Positions 34,010 to 41,865 of a stretch of DNA of 64,000 nucleotides are shown piece after piece (position 1 is the stretch's first letter; every line of letters starts with the position of its first letter). The translations under genes were made by a program, and so were the position numbers. The stretch is from assembly GCA_036397755.1 (NCBI GenBank), contig DASWII010000009.1, positions 91,085 to 155,084 of the forward strand, read 5' to 3'. The notes beneath the pieces are model-generated. The model was given only the letters and a program-made list of their open reading frames with translations, made no database searches and was not told the DNA's origin. This DNA is from CAMYLY01 sp036397755 (GTDB taxonomy: Bacteria > Gemmatimonadota > Gemmatimonadetes > Gemmatimonadales > GWC2-71-9).

Positions 34010-37000
34010 TCAGTTGAACTGCTCCGCGCGCTTCACCCACTTGTCGAGGTTCTTCTCCTTCGGGTTGAGCGGCGTTCCGGGATGAATGATCGCGACGGGG
34101 CACCGTTCGGCGGCCTGCACGATCTCCTTGAAGGTCCCCGCCCGCGCGTCCTTGATGTACGCCTGCTTGTTGGTGTCGTAGGCGAACATCTGGTTGTTGA
34201 GCCGCGTGCACTCGTCGCAGGTCGTGCAACGCGCGGTCTCGATGTACGGCTCCATCGCCAGGCCCTCGTCTTCCGCTTCCGCCACGGCGACCGCGGAAGA
34301 GTCGACTGCCGCTACGGACGCCACCCCGGTTGAACCACCCGGTGCAGCAGGCGCCGGCGGAGCGCTATCCAGGGGCACCGAATCCGTAACGGCAGTCGAC
34401 AGCTTGGGAATGGGCTTGAGCGGCATCCGCTCGATGCTCGAGAGCAGATCCTCGATGGTGCGTTGACCGTTGCCCGCGCGGATGAGCCCTTCGGCCATCC
34501 GCCGGGCAATGGCCTGTGGGAACGTGGCGCGGAGGTCGGCCAGCTTCGCCTCGTACTCGGCCCGTAGCGCCTGCAGCTTGACCTCGAATGCCTGCTCCAG
34601 CTCGCCCTGCACCTGGTCGCGGACCGTGTCCGACGTCTGCAACCCGGCGAGATAGCGCAGCTGCTGCCAGAATGACTGGCGATCGGCGGCCAGCTTCACC
34701 ATCTCGGGGCTCACCGCGAGACGCCGCAGTTTGCGGGCGGCATCGATGGCGTAGATGTACGGTGTCTTGCCTTCGCGGTCCTCGGCGCCCGCATCGAGGT
34801 ACTCATGGAACGGAACGAGGTCGTCAGGCGCCACATCGGGCTTGATGATGCGGAAGTGCTTCTTGAAGCGCGCCTCGGTCGCGGTCCAGTCGGCGATCGT
34901 GAGCGGCAGCGCCATCGACCGCGCGTTGCCGTCGTCGTCCACGTACGACAGATCGTACGCGGGCCACGGATCGTTCACCGACGGGTTGCCGTCCAACGAC
35001 AGGCAGTCGGCCATCGACGGGCCCTCGTTGGGATCGTAGGTCAGCAGCGGGAAGGCGCGGCTCTCGAGCGCCAGCCGCGCCGCGCGCGTCGCCGCGTCGT
35101 CTCCCAGCCCATGCTCCGGCGGGCAGGGACAGTGCAGGACGAACACCGCCGGCTGGCGCGCCCGCAGGCCGCGGAGCACGCCGCTCATGAGATGCGACGG
35201 GTTGGCCTGCGAGGACTGGTGCACGAACACGTTCCGGTGCGCGATGGCGAGGAGCGAGATCTCCTTGCGCACCTCGGTCTTGCCGTGCTGCGAGGCGCCG
35301 AACGCCGCCATGTCGGACACCTGACCCAGGAACCCGCTGGTGCAGGCCTGCCCTCCCGTGTTGGAATACACCTGCGTATCCAGGATCATCACGCGCACGG
35401 GTTTGCCGGACGCGAGCAGGCGGGACAGGTTCTGGAATCCGATATCGAGCATGGCGCCGTCGCCGCCGATCGCGAAGATCGGCGGACACAGCGCGAACTC
35501 CTCATCGGTGAACTCCAGCCAATCGAACCGCTCGAAGTACACGTCGTGCTCCGCCGGATCATAGCGATCGTCCAGCTCCAACTCGGCGCGACGCACCGCC
35601 GTGAACCCGTCCGCCATCTTCCGCATGTGGCCCTCGAAGATCCCGATGGCGATGGACGGGGCATCCTGGAAGAGATGGTTGACCCACGGGAAGGGGTAGG
35701 GGTTGTACGGGTACGTCGAACCCCACACCGACGAGCACCCGGTGGCATTGGTGATGCCCAGGGAGGAGCGCCCGCGTCCGGACGGCCCTTCCACATAGCG
35801 CCACCGGAGATCCTTCAAGTCCCGGATTGCACCGGTCAAGCGTTCCAGTCGCTGCTGTTGCTCGGGCGCTAGATCCACACTCACCGCCGACCCATCCGTC
35901 GCCGCGGCGGCCTCGAGGTCCGCGTCTTGCGCGAGCAAGGCGCGCGCCTTCCGGTCCAGTCCCTCGATCAGCGTGTCGAGGTGCTTGACGCGCCGCTCGA
36001 CCCGCGGGATCATCAACGCGTTCACTGCCGAGAGCACGAGGTGCACGGCGGTCTTCTCGCCGCATCCCATGCACGCGCCGTCCCCACCCAGCATGGTGCG
36101 GTAGTTGTCCTTCTTGAGGAGCAGTGACGACAGCACGCCGATGCCTTCCTCGACGTCCGACACGTTGATGTAGCGGTCGGGCGTGTCGGGCAGATGCTGC
36201 CACACGCGCCAATTGTGCCGCAGGCGTTCGACCACCGCGTCGTCCTGCTTGATCGTGACGAGCGCGTCGTCCGGGCAGACTTCCACGCAGATATTGCAGC
36301 CCTTGCACGCTTCGGGGTTGATCGTCACCGACAACAGTCCGCCGGTGTTCTTCTGCCGCGCCTCGGGGGCGTCGAAGAATGGTTGCGTGCGCGCCAGGGG
36401 GAACTCAGCGAGCGCCGAGTACAGCGCGGAGAATTGTTCGTCGAGTTGCGCACGGCGCTCGGGATCGGCGTTCACCTTCTCCACGACGGTCGCATAGGAG
36501 CGCGAGAGCACGTCCGCGAAGGTCGTGAACGGGACGGCGTTGAGCGTCTTGCGGATCTCGCTGGCCAGCGGTTTCACGAGTTGTCGTATGCGGTCGAGCG
36601 AGCGGCCGTTCTGTGCCGCGCGAATGCCCGCCTCGAGCAGATCGGGGATGTCGGTCACGATGCCCGGAATCGCGGCGTCGGGGCACTGCACCCAGCACTG
36701 GCTGCACCCCGTGCAGTTCGCCGCGATGAAGTCCGGCACCTCGAACCGCACGTCGGTCATGTCCCGCATCGTGCTCGTCCCCGCGGGGATCGCGCTCAGC
36801 GCCGCGAACGGGTCCGCGATCCCGTCGTCCCCCGTCTTGTAGAGGAACCCCACCTGTTCCCAGAACCGTCCCGCGTCGCCGATGCCGGGACACGCCAGTG
36901 GCGAGTCCATGGCGGACGGCATGACCGGCAGGCTGCCGCGTTCGGTCTCCTTGTCGGTCAGCGTGCCGAAGTCGAGCGGCCGCACTTCGTCGTATCCGCG

Positions 37001-39067
37001 GCGAATGACCCGCACGTTGTCCTCGACCACTCGGGTCCCCAGGTGGCCGAACTTCTTGGCGAGCTGCTTCTCGATGCCTTCGAACAGCGTCGCCTCGGAC
37101 AGGTTCTCCTGTTCGCACAGGTCGGCGGAACGGAAGAACGCGCCCATGAACGCCGCACCCTGCATGCGGTACCGCAGTTCGGCGTCGGACGCCTCCGCGG
37201 CGGCGATGGCGAAGCCGTCGACGCTGTACAGGCGAATGTGCCTGGCGTGAATCTCGCGCTGCGCGGTCGCCGGCAGCGTCGCCCACAGGTCCGCGGGCGC
37301 GAGGTCGCTCTGGATGATGAACACGCCCCCGTCGGCCAGACCGGCGATGGGGTTGGAGTGGCGGAACACGTTGGCGTCGGGCGACAGCACGACGGTGACG
37401 TGCTTGAGCTCACAGTTGAGCCGGATCGGCTCATGCGCCAGCACCGCGTAGAACGTCGTCGGCTGGCCCTTCTTTTCGGAGCCGTACTTGGGATTGGCCT
37501 TGATGTAGAGCCCGGCCAGCTCCGCCGCGGTCATGGCCAGGTTCTTCCCCATCGTGATCGCGCCCCACCCGCCGACCGAGTGGATCCGGATCGCCGTGGA
37601 GCCCCGGGGCAGCAGGTCGAAGTTGCCCGCGCTCGGGAGCGAGAGCGTGGCCAGGTCGGGATAGCTCTCGAGCAGCTGCTCCTGCCAAATCTGGAGTTTG
37701 GGCAGCCGCGTTCCTTGACGAACAAAGTCCAATCCGAGGTACGCCTGGCGGCGACCCCTGGCGGGGTCGAGCATGTTGTCGACGGCGGCCACGAGGTCGC
37801 CGGGCTGCACGTCGCGGCTTCCCATCCCGAACGCCGCGGAATAGAAGTCCGGCACCTGATCGGCCGCGCACCCGTCGATGCCGGCATGGGGCACGTAGCC
37901 GCGCGCGCGACCGTTCTCCACCGCCTTCGCCATAGCCGCGCGGATCTCGCGCAGCAGCGGCGGGTCGACCGCCAGCGGCTGGTCGAGTCGCTCCAGGACG
38001 GTGACCGCGCGTTTGCCGCGAAGCAGCCGGCTCACGAGGTCCGTCGGGAACGGCCGGAACATGGTGATATTGAGCACACCCACCCGCAGGTGGCGCTGGT
38101 CCCGCAGGTAGTCGCACACCGCTTCGGCATTGGCCACGATGGAGCCCTGGCCCACGAGCACGTACTCCGCGTCCTCGATCCGATAGCCGGTGGCGCGCGC
38201 GTACCGGCGGCCCGTGAGTCGGGCGAACTCGTCGAGGGCGTGGTCGGTGAGGCTCTGCACGTGGTCGAAGTAGAAGGGCCGCTGCGCCGCGACGCCCTGG
38301 GCGTAACTGTCCTGATTCTGCACCACGCCGAGCATGGCCGGATAGTCCAGGTCGAACAGCTCCGGGATCCGGCGGCGCGTTTCGCCGAACACCAGGCGCT
38401 GGGCCGGGGTGGGGGACTCGATGCGGTCGGATGGGTCGCCCAGGTATTCCTTGACCAGCGCGCGTTCCGGCATGCGCACCGATTCGATCACGTGACTCGT
38501 GAGGAATCCGTCTTGCGCGCAGATCCCGGGTGTGAGCGACAGCTCGGCGACGCGGTGCGCGATCAGGTTCAGGTCGGCGGCTTCCTGCGCGTCCTTGGCG
38601 AACAGTTGGAAGAAGCCGGTGTCGTCGACGGCGTGATAGTCGTCGTGCCCCGCGTGCACGTTGAGCGCGTGCTTGGTCATCGCGCGGCACGCCATGTTGA
38701 GCACGTACGTGAGCCGCTTGCCGACTGCGGCGTAGAGCGACTCGTGCATGTACGCGATGCCCTGGCCGCTCGAGAAGTTGGTGGCGCGGAGGCCGACCAT
38801 GCTCATCCCCGCGGTCACCGCGGCGGCGGCGTGCTCGCCTTCCGGCTCGAAGAACAGCAGGCGGCGACCGTTGACGTTGGTCTTCCCGGCGGCCACCGCC
38901 AGGGCCCACCCTTCGCCCATTTGCGTGGATGGAGTGATCGGATACGCGCCGGCCGCTTCGCTCGCGGCGGTTTCCATTTCCACGACGGCCGTGCTCCCAT
39001 CCACGGCGGTCGGCGTGCCCGGGTATTTGGGGCCGGGAGGTTCGGGCTCTCGCTTGCGGAAGATCAT
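34010..39067 (-). CDS. Giant pyruvate:ferredoxin (2-oxoacid) oxidoreductase with C-terminal ferredoxin extension
   Basis: The enzyme oxidises a 2-oxoacid to acyl-CoA and CO2 and reduces ferredoxin. At 1685 residues it is about 500 longer than NifJ (near 1170-1200). Seen in order: pyrimidine-binding domain with 'GAYPITPSTQMGEGWA' (residue about 42), the CoA and gamma domains ('GGWGAITMGKNLAMTAAEL'), two ferredoxin motifs far apart (CTGCSQCWVQCP near 789 and CKGCNICVEVCP near 922, with an inserted helical stretch between them), 'ACMGCGEKTAV' near 1000, and the TPP site 'GGDGAMLDIGFQNLSRLL' near 1195. A further 300-residue helical region and a final CTTCDEC...CPVAIIHPG ferredoxin-like motif (residues about 1615-1660) follow. 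Start ATG 39067 overlaps the rnfB stop. Confidence 0.9.
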   Translation of the reverse strand: MIFRKREPEPPGPKYPGTPTAVDGSTAVVEMETAASEAAGAYPITPSTQMGEGWALAVAAGKTNVNGRRLLFFEPEGEHAAAAVTAGMSMVGLRATNFSSGQGIAYMHESLYAAVGKRLTYVLNMACRAMTKHALNVHAGHDDYHAVDDTGFFQLFAKDAQEAADLNLIAHRVAELSLTPGICAQDGFLTSHVIESVRMPERALVKEYLGDPSDRIESPTPAQRLVFGETRRRIPELFDLDYPAMLGVVQNQDSYAQGVAAQRPFYFDHVQSLTDHALDEFARLTGRRYARATGYRIEDAEYVLVGQGSIVANAEAVCDYLRDQRHLRVGVLNITMFRPFPTDLVSRLLRGKRAVTVLERLDQPLAVDPPLLREIRAAMAKAVENGRARGYVPHAGIDGCAADQVPDFYSAAFGMGSRDVQPGDLVAAVDNMLDPARGRRQAYLGLDFVRQGTRLPKLQIWQEQLLESYPDLATLSLPSAGNFDLLPRGSTAIRIHSVGGWGAITMGKNLAMTAAELAGLYIKANPKYGSEKKGQPTTFYAVLAHEPIRLNCELKHVTVVLSPDANVFRHSNPIAGLADGGVFIIQSDLAPADLWATLPATAQREIHARHIRLYSVDGFAIAAAEASDAELRYRMQGAAFMGAFFRSADLCEQENLSEATLFEGIEKQLAKKFGHLGTRVVEDNVRVIRRGYDEVRPLDFGTLTDKETERGSLPVMPSAMDSPLACPGIGDAGRFWEQVGFLYKTGDDGIADPFAALSAIPAGTSTMRDMTDVRFEVPDFIAANCTGCSQCWVQCPDAAIPGIVTDIPDLLEAGIRAAQNGRSLDRIRQLVKPLASEIRKTLNAVPFTTFADVLSRSYATVVEKVNADPERRAQLDEQFSALYSALAEFPLARTQPFFDAPEARQKNTGGLLSVTINPEACKGCNICVEVCPDDALVTIKQDDAVVERLRHNWRVWQHLPDTPDRYINVSDVEEGIGVLSSLLLKKDNYRTMLGGDGACMGCGEKTAVHLVLSAVNALMIPRVERRVKHLDTLIEGLDRKARALLAQDADLEAAAATDGSAVSVDLAPEQQQRLERLTGAIRDLKDLRWRYVEGPSGRGRSSLGITNATGCSSVWGSTYPYNPYPFPWVNHLFQDAPSIAIGIFEGHMRKMADGFTAVRRAELELDDRYDPAEHDVYFERFDWLEFTDEEFALCPPIFAIGGDGAMLDIGFQNLSRLLASGKPVRVMILDTQVYSNTGGQACTSGFLGQVSDMAAFGASQHGKTEVRKEISLLAIAHRNVFVHQSSQANPSHLMSGVLRGLRARQPAVFVLHCPCPPEHGLGDDAATRAARLALESRAFPLLTYDPNEGPSMADCLSLDGNPSVNDPWPAYDLSYVDDDGNARSMALPLTIADWTATEARFKKHFRIIKPDVAPDDLVPFHEYLDAGAEDREGKTPYIYAIDAARKLRRLAVSPEMVKLAADRQSFWQQLRYLAGLQTSDTVRDQVQGELEQAFEVKLQALRAEYEAKLADLRATFPQAIARRMAEGLIRAGNGQRTIEDLLSSIERMPLKPIPKLSTAVTDSVPLDSAPPAPAAPGGSTGVASVAAVDSSAVAVAEAEDEGLAMEPYIETARCTTCDECTRLNNQMFAYDTNKQAYIKDARAGTFKEIVQAAERCPVAIIHPGTPLNPKEKNLDKWVKRAEQFN

Positions 39068-39918
39068 ACCAACGCCTCTTCGCGGGTCGAGGAACGCGTC
39101 GCCCGGAACTGGGCGCCCTCCACCCAAACGATCGCCCCGGTGGGGCAGCGGGCGATCGCGTCGGGCGACGCGAGGTCATTCTTCGAATAGTCGATGACGG
39201 CCAGGCCGTCGATGATGCTGATGACACCCGGCGCCGCGTCGAGCGCGCACTTGCCGCACCCGTTGCAGGCCACGGCGCACACGGCGTCGGCTCGGGGGCC
39301 ATCGAGCAGGTTCTTGCATTGCACGAGGAGCTTCCGCTCCAGCGGCATGATCGTGAACAGATCCTTGGGGCAGGCGTCCACGCAGTCGCCGCATGCGGTG
39401 CACAGCTCCGGAATCACCACCGGCAACTCCTGCGCGTTCATGAAGATCGCGTCGAAGTCGCACACGTCGCGGCAGTCGGCAAGGCCGAGGCATCCCCAGG
39501 GGCAGGCCTTGCCTCCTCCGGCCACCGCCGCGGCCGCGGCGCACGTCTCGAGCCCGAGGTAGGCGCCGGTTTGCGGGGCGACATCACATCCACCCGCGCA
39601 CAGGAGTCGCGCCACGCGACGGTTGGGATCGCCCGCCTCCACGCCGAGGTACTCCGCGACGTCGGCGACGTCGGCCGCGCCCATCACGGTGCACTCCGCC
39701 GGCTTCACGCCGCCCGTGACGAGCGCCTCCGCGAATGCGCGGCATCCCGCCTGACCGCACGCGCCGCAGTTGGTGCCGGGCAGCAAGCCGGAGAGCACGT
39801 CGATCCGCGGATCCTCGTCCACACGGAACTTCCGATGCACGATCGCGATGAGCGTGCCGAACGTGAGTCCCACGCCGCCGAGAATGAGCGCGGGTAGCGC
39901 GAGCGCCCCGAAGCTCAT
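39064..39918 (-). CDS. rnfB: Rnf complex subunit B (ferredoxin-type)
   Basis: The 284-residue subunit accepts electrons from ferredoxin. It has an N-terminal membrane anchor ('ALALPALILGGVGLTFGTLIAIVH'), the 4Fe-4S motif 'LPGTNCGACGQAGCRAFAEAL' typical of RnfB, another Cys-rich stretch ('CPWGCLGLADCRDVCDFDAI'), 'CTACGDCVDACPKDLFTIMP' and 'CNGCGKC', then 'ARCPTGAI'. It lies apart from rnfCDGEA, between a hypothetical gene and the giant oxidoreductase, but on the same strand and coupled by overlap to that oxidoreductase. Confidence 0.93.
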   Translation of the reverse strand: MSFGALALPALILGGVGLTFGTLIAIVHRKFRVDEDPRIDVLSGLLPGTNCGACGQAGCRAFAEALVTGGVKPAECTVMGAADVADVAEYLGVEAGDPNRRVARLLCAGGCDVAPQTGAYLGLETCAAAAAVAGGGKACPWGCLGLADCRDVCDFDAIFMNAQELPVVIPELCTACGDCVDACPKDLFTIMPLERKLLVQCKNLLDGPRADAVCAVACNGCGKCALDAAPGVISIIDGLAVIDYSKNDLASPDAIARCPTGAIVWVEGAQFRATRSSTREEALV

Positions 39919-39921
39919 CGT

Positions 39922-40920
39922 CTAGCCCAGCCCTTCCAGGTCCGCCTGGTTGAGCAGCCACGCCGCCAGCTTGTCCGCCGGATCAGGCGGCCGGTCCTGC
40001 GCGATGTCCACCGCCGTGCTTGCTTGCGCCACACTCGCCTGGGCGAGACGCTTGAGCAGGCGGATTTCGTCGAGCTGCTGCGCCGGACTGAGTCCGCCGA
40101 CCGCCGCGCGCCGTTCCTCGGGCGGCACAAAGTCCGCCGTCAGGGCCGGGCCGGCGTCGCCGGCGCGCGGATCATGCACGAACGCCGCGCACCCCTCTGG
40201 TACCAGGGCGACGATCGCTGGTCCGGCAAAGTCGGCCAGTCGCTCAAGCGCCGTGGCATCGTAGTGCTGCGCCACGTACACGGCGGGACTGATCAGGCGC
40301 GCCAGGGGCGCCGGCGAGCAGGGGCCGCGTACCACCAGCACCAAGGTGACGTGGCCATCGAGGAACTCCACGAGCGCGCCGGCGCGCACGTCGCGGCCAT
40401 CCACTTCGACCACGAGCGGCGGCGCCAGATGTCGCTCGGCGCGATTCCAGCGTGCGAACGGGAATGACCCGAGCGAACGGGCGTGCTCCGACAGCCGGTA
40501 CCGGCCCGCGCGAATGGCGTTCACCACCCGAGCGGCGCCGAAGGCCCTGCCGATGCGCGCCAGGGCGTGGTCGGTGGCGTCGTACAGGCTCTGTCCGTCC
40601 ACACCGGTCAGGAAGAGATGCGCTTCACGCCCGCGCAGCTCGTTGATGGTGGCGAGCGCGGTCTCGACCGTCTCGAGCGCCGCCGCCGCCACGGACGGTT
40701 CATGATCGAACAGCGCGGCGAACCGCGCGGGATCGAGGTACGTCGCGCCGAACTCGCCGAGTTCGGTGGTGAGCCGATTCAGGCGATCTTGCGCGGTGGT
40801 CTGCCCTTCCGCGAGATGATGCCGGATCTCGTCCGCGGTGGCGGCGAGCGCCTCCTCGAACGCCCGGCGGCGTCGGGCGAGGGCCTTGAGGGCGGCGTGA
40901 CTGCGGTCGTCAGACGGCAT
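39922..40920 (-). CDS. Conserved-looking hypothetical protein inserted between korB and rnfB
   Basis: The 332-residue protein has no signal peptide, membrane segment or Cys cluster and no family I recognise. The N-terminal 130 residues are strongly helical ('LKALARRRRAFEEALAATADEIRHHLAEGQTTAQDRLNRLTTEL'); the middle is beta-rich ('LAPPLVVEVDGRDVRAGALVEFLDGHVTLVLVVRG') and the C-terminus is helical. It overlaps korB by 11 bases and ends 3 bases before rnfB, so it is part of the operon. An accessory or scaffold role linking oxidoreductase to Rnf is possible but is only inferred from position. Confidence 0.75.
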   Translation of the reverse strand: MPSDDRSHAALKALARRRRAFEEALAATADEIRHHLAEGQTTAQDRLNRLTTELGEFGATYLDPARFAALFDHEPSVAAAALETVETALATINELRGREAHLFLTGVDGQSLYDATDHALARIGRAFGAARVVNAIRAGRYRLSEHARSLGSFPFARWNRAERHLAPPLVVEVDGRDVRAGALVEFLDGHVTLVLVVRGPCSPAPLARLISPAVYVAQHYDATALERLADFAGPAIVALVPEGCAAFVHDPRAGDAGPALTADFVPPEERRAAVGGLSPAQQLDEIRLLKRLAQASVAQASTAVDIAQDRPPDPADKLAAWLLNQADLEGLG

Positions 40921-41863
40921 AGCGGTCGAACTCCTCGTTCAGCCGGGTGATCCGCTCACCCATCGTGAGCGCCGGAATGGCACGTACCTCGTCGTAGCAG
41001 GGCAGCGCCTCGTTGCGGTAGAACACGCCCAGCCGCAGCACGTCGTCGGTTTGCTCGGCGAGCGCGCGGGCCCGATCCAGGTCGCGCGGGTCGTGCGGCA
41101 TCCGGTTCTTGTAGATCGCGTCGAGTTCCGGCACCGTGATGCCCCGCGGATGTTCCAGCAGCTGGTTCTTCGCGGGATTCCGCACGGCGTCCACGAAGAG
41201 CGAGTCGGTGTAGGCCGGGCAGCGCTGGAGAATGCGGACGAACGCAAACCCCTTGTGCTCGTAGGCCGCCTCGATGGTGGCGTACATGTGCGCTGGGATC
41301 CAGTCGGCCGTCTGGGCCACGAACGACGCGTTGGTCACCCCGAGCGTGACCGTCAACGGATTGAGCGCGCGAAGCAACGTTCCGCGCGGTTGCGTGTTGC
41401 TCGGGTGGCCGATCGGCGTCGTGGGGGACGTCTGGTTCTTGGTGAGCCCATAAATCTCGTTGTCGAGCAAGAGGGCGACCATGTTCGTGTTGTAGCGAAT
41501 CGCGTGGACCCAGTGCGCGGCGCCGATGGAGCAGCAGTCGCCGTCACCCATCACGGCAAACACGTGCAGGTCCGGACGACGCAGCTTGATGCCGGTGGCG
41601 ACCGGCAGTGCCCGCCCGTGGATCCCGTGGAAGCCGTACGTCTCCAGGTAGTGCGGGAACCGGGACGAGCACCCGATGCCCGACACGAACATCGTTCGCT
41701 CGGGGGGCAGCTGCTTCGCTTCCAGCAGCCGCTCCACCGACGTCAGGATGCCGTGGTCGCCGCATCCGGGACACCAGCGGGCGACCGCACCGGCGTAGTC
41801 TTCCATTGTGAACGACCGCTCGTCGTCCTCCACGTACGTGAGCAGGGAGCAGCATGAGGTCAT
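40910..41863 (-). CDS. korB: 2-oxoacid:ferredoxin oxidoreductase, beta subunit
   Basis: The 317-residue subunit carries TPP and a 4Fe-4S cluster. 'ARWCPGCGDHGILTSVERLL' holds the Cys pair, 'FVSGIGCSSRFPHYLETYGFHGIHGRALPVATGIKL' is diagnostic of OFOR beta subunits, and 'VMGDGDCCSIGAAHWVHAIRYNTNMVALLLDNEIYGLTKNQTSPTTP' is the TPP motif. ATG 41863 is 2 bases after korA; an internal ATG at 41806 is an alternative. Substrate is probably 2-oxoglutarate or a branched oxoacid. Confidence 0.93.
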   Translation of the reverse strand: MTSCCSLLTYVEDDERSFTMEDYAGAVARWCPGCGDHGILTSVERLLEAKQLPPERTMFVSGIGCSSRFPHYLETYGFHGIHGRALPVATGIKLRRPDLHVFAVMGDGDCCSIGAAHWVHAIRYNTNMVALLLDNEIYGLTKNQTSPTTPIGHPSNTQPRGTLLRALNPLTVTLGVTNASFVAQTADWIPAHMYATIEAAYEHKGFAFVRILQRCPAYTDSLFVDAVRNPAKNQLLEHPRGITVPELDAIYKNRMPHDPRDLDRARALAEQTDDVLRLGVFYRNEALPCYDEVRAIPALTMGERITRLNEEFDRYAV

Positions 41864-41865
41864 GA

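Noticed and set aside
36194..39190. A 998-codon open frame on the plus strand
   Set aside because: It lies fully opposite the oxidoreductase gene, is His/Arg/Gly-rich and has no recognisable motif; it is a high-GC antisense shadow.
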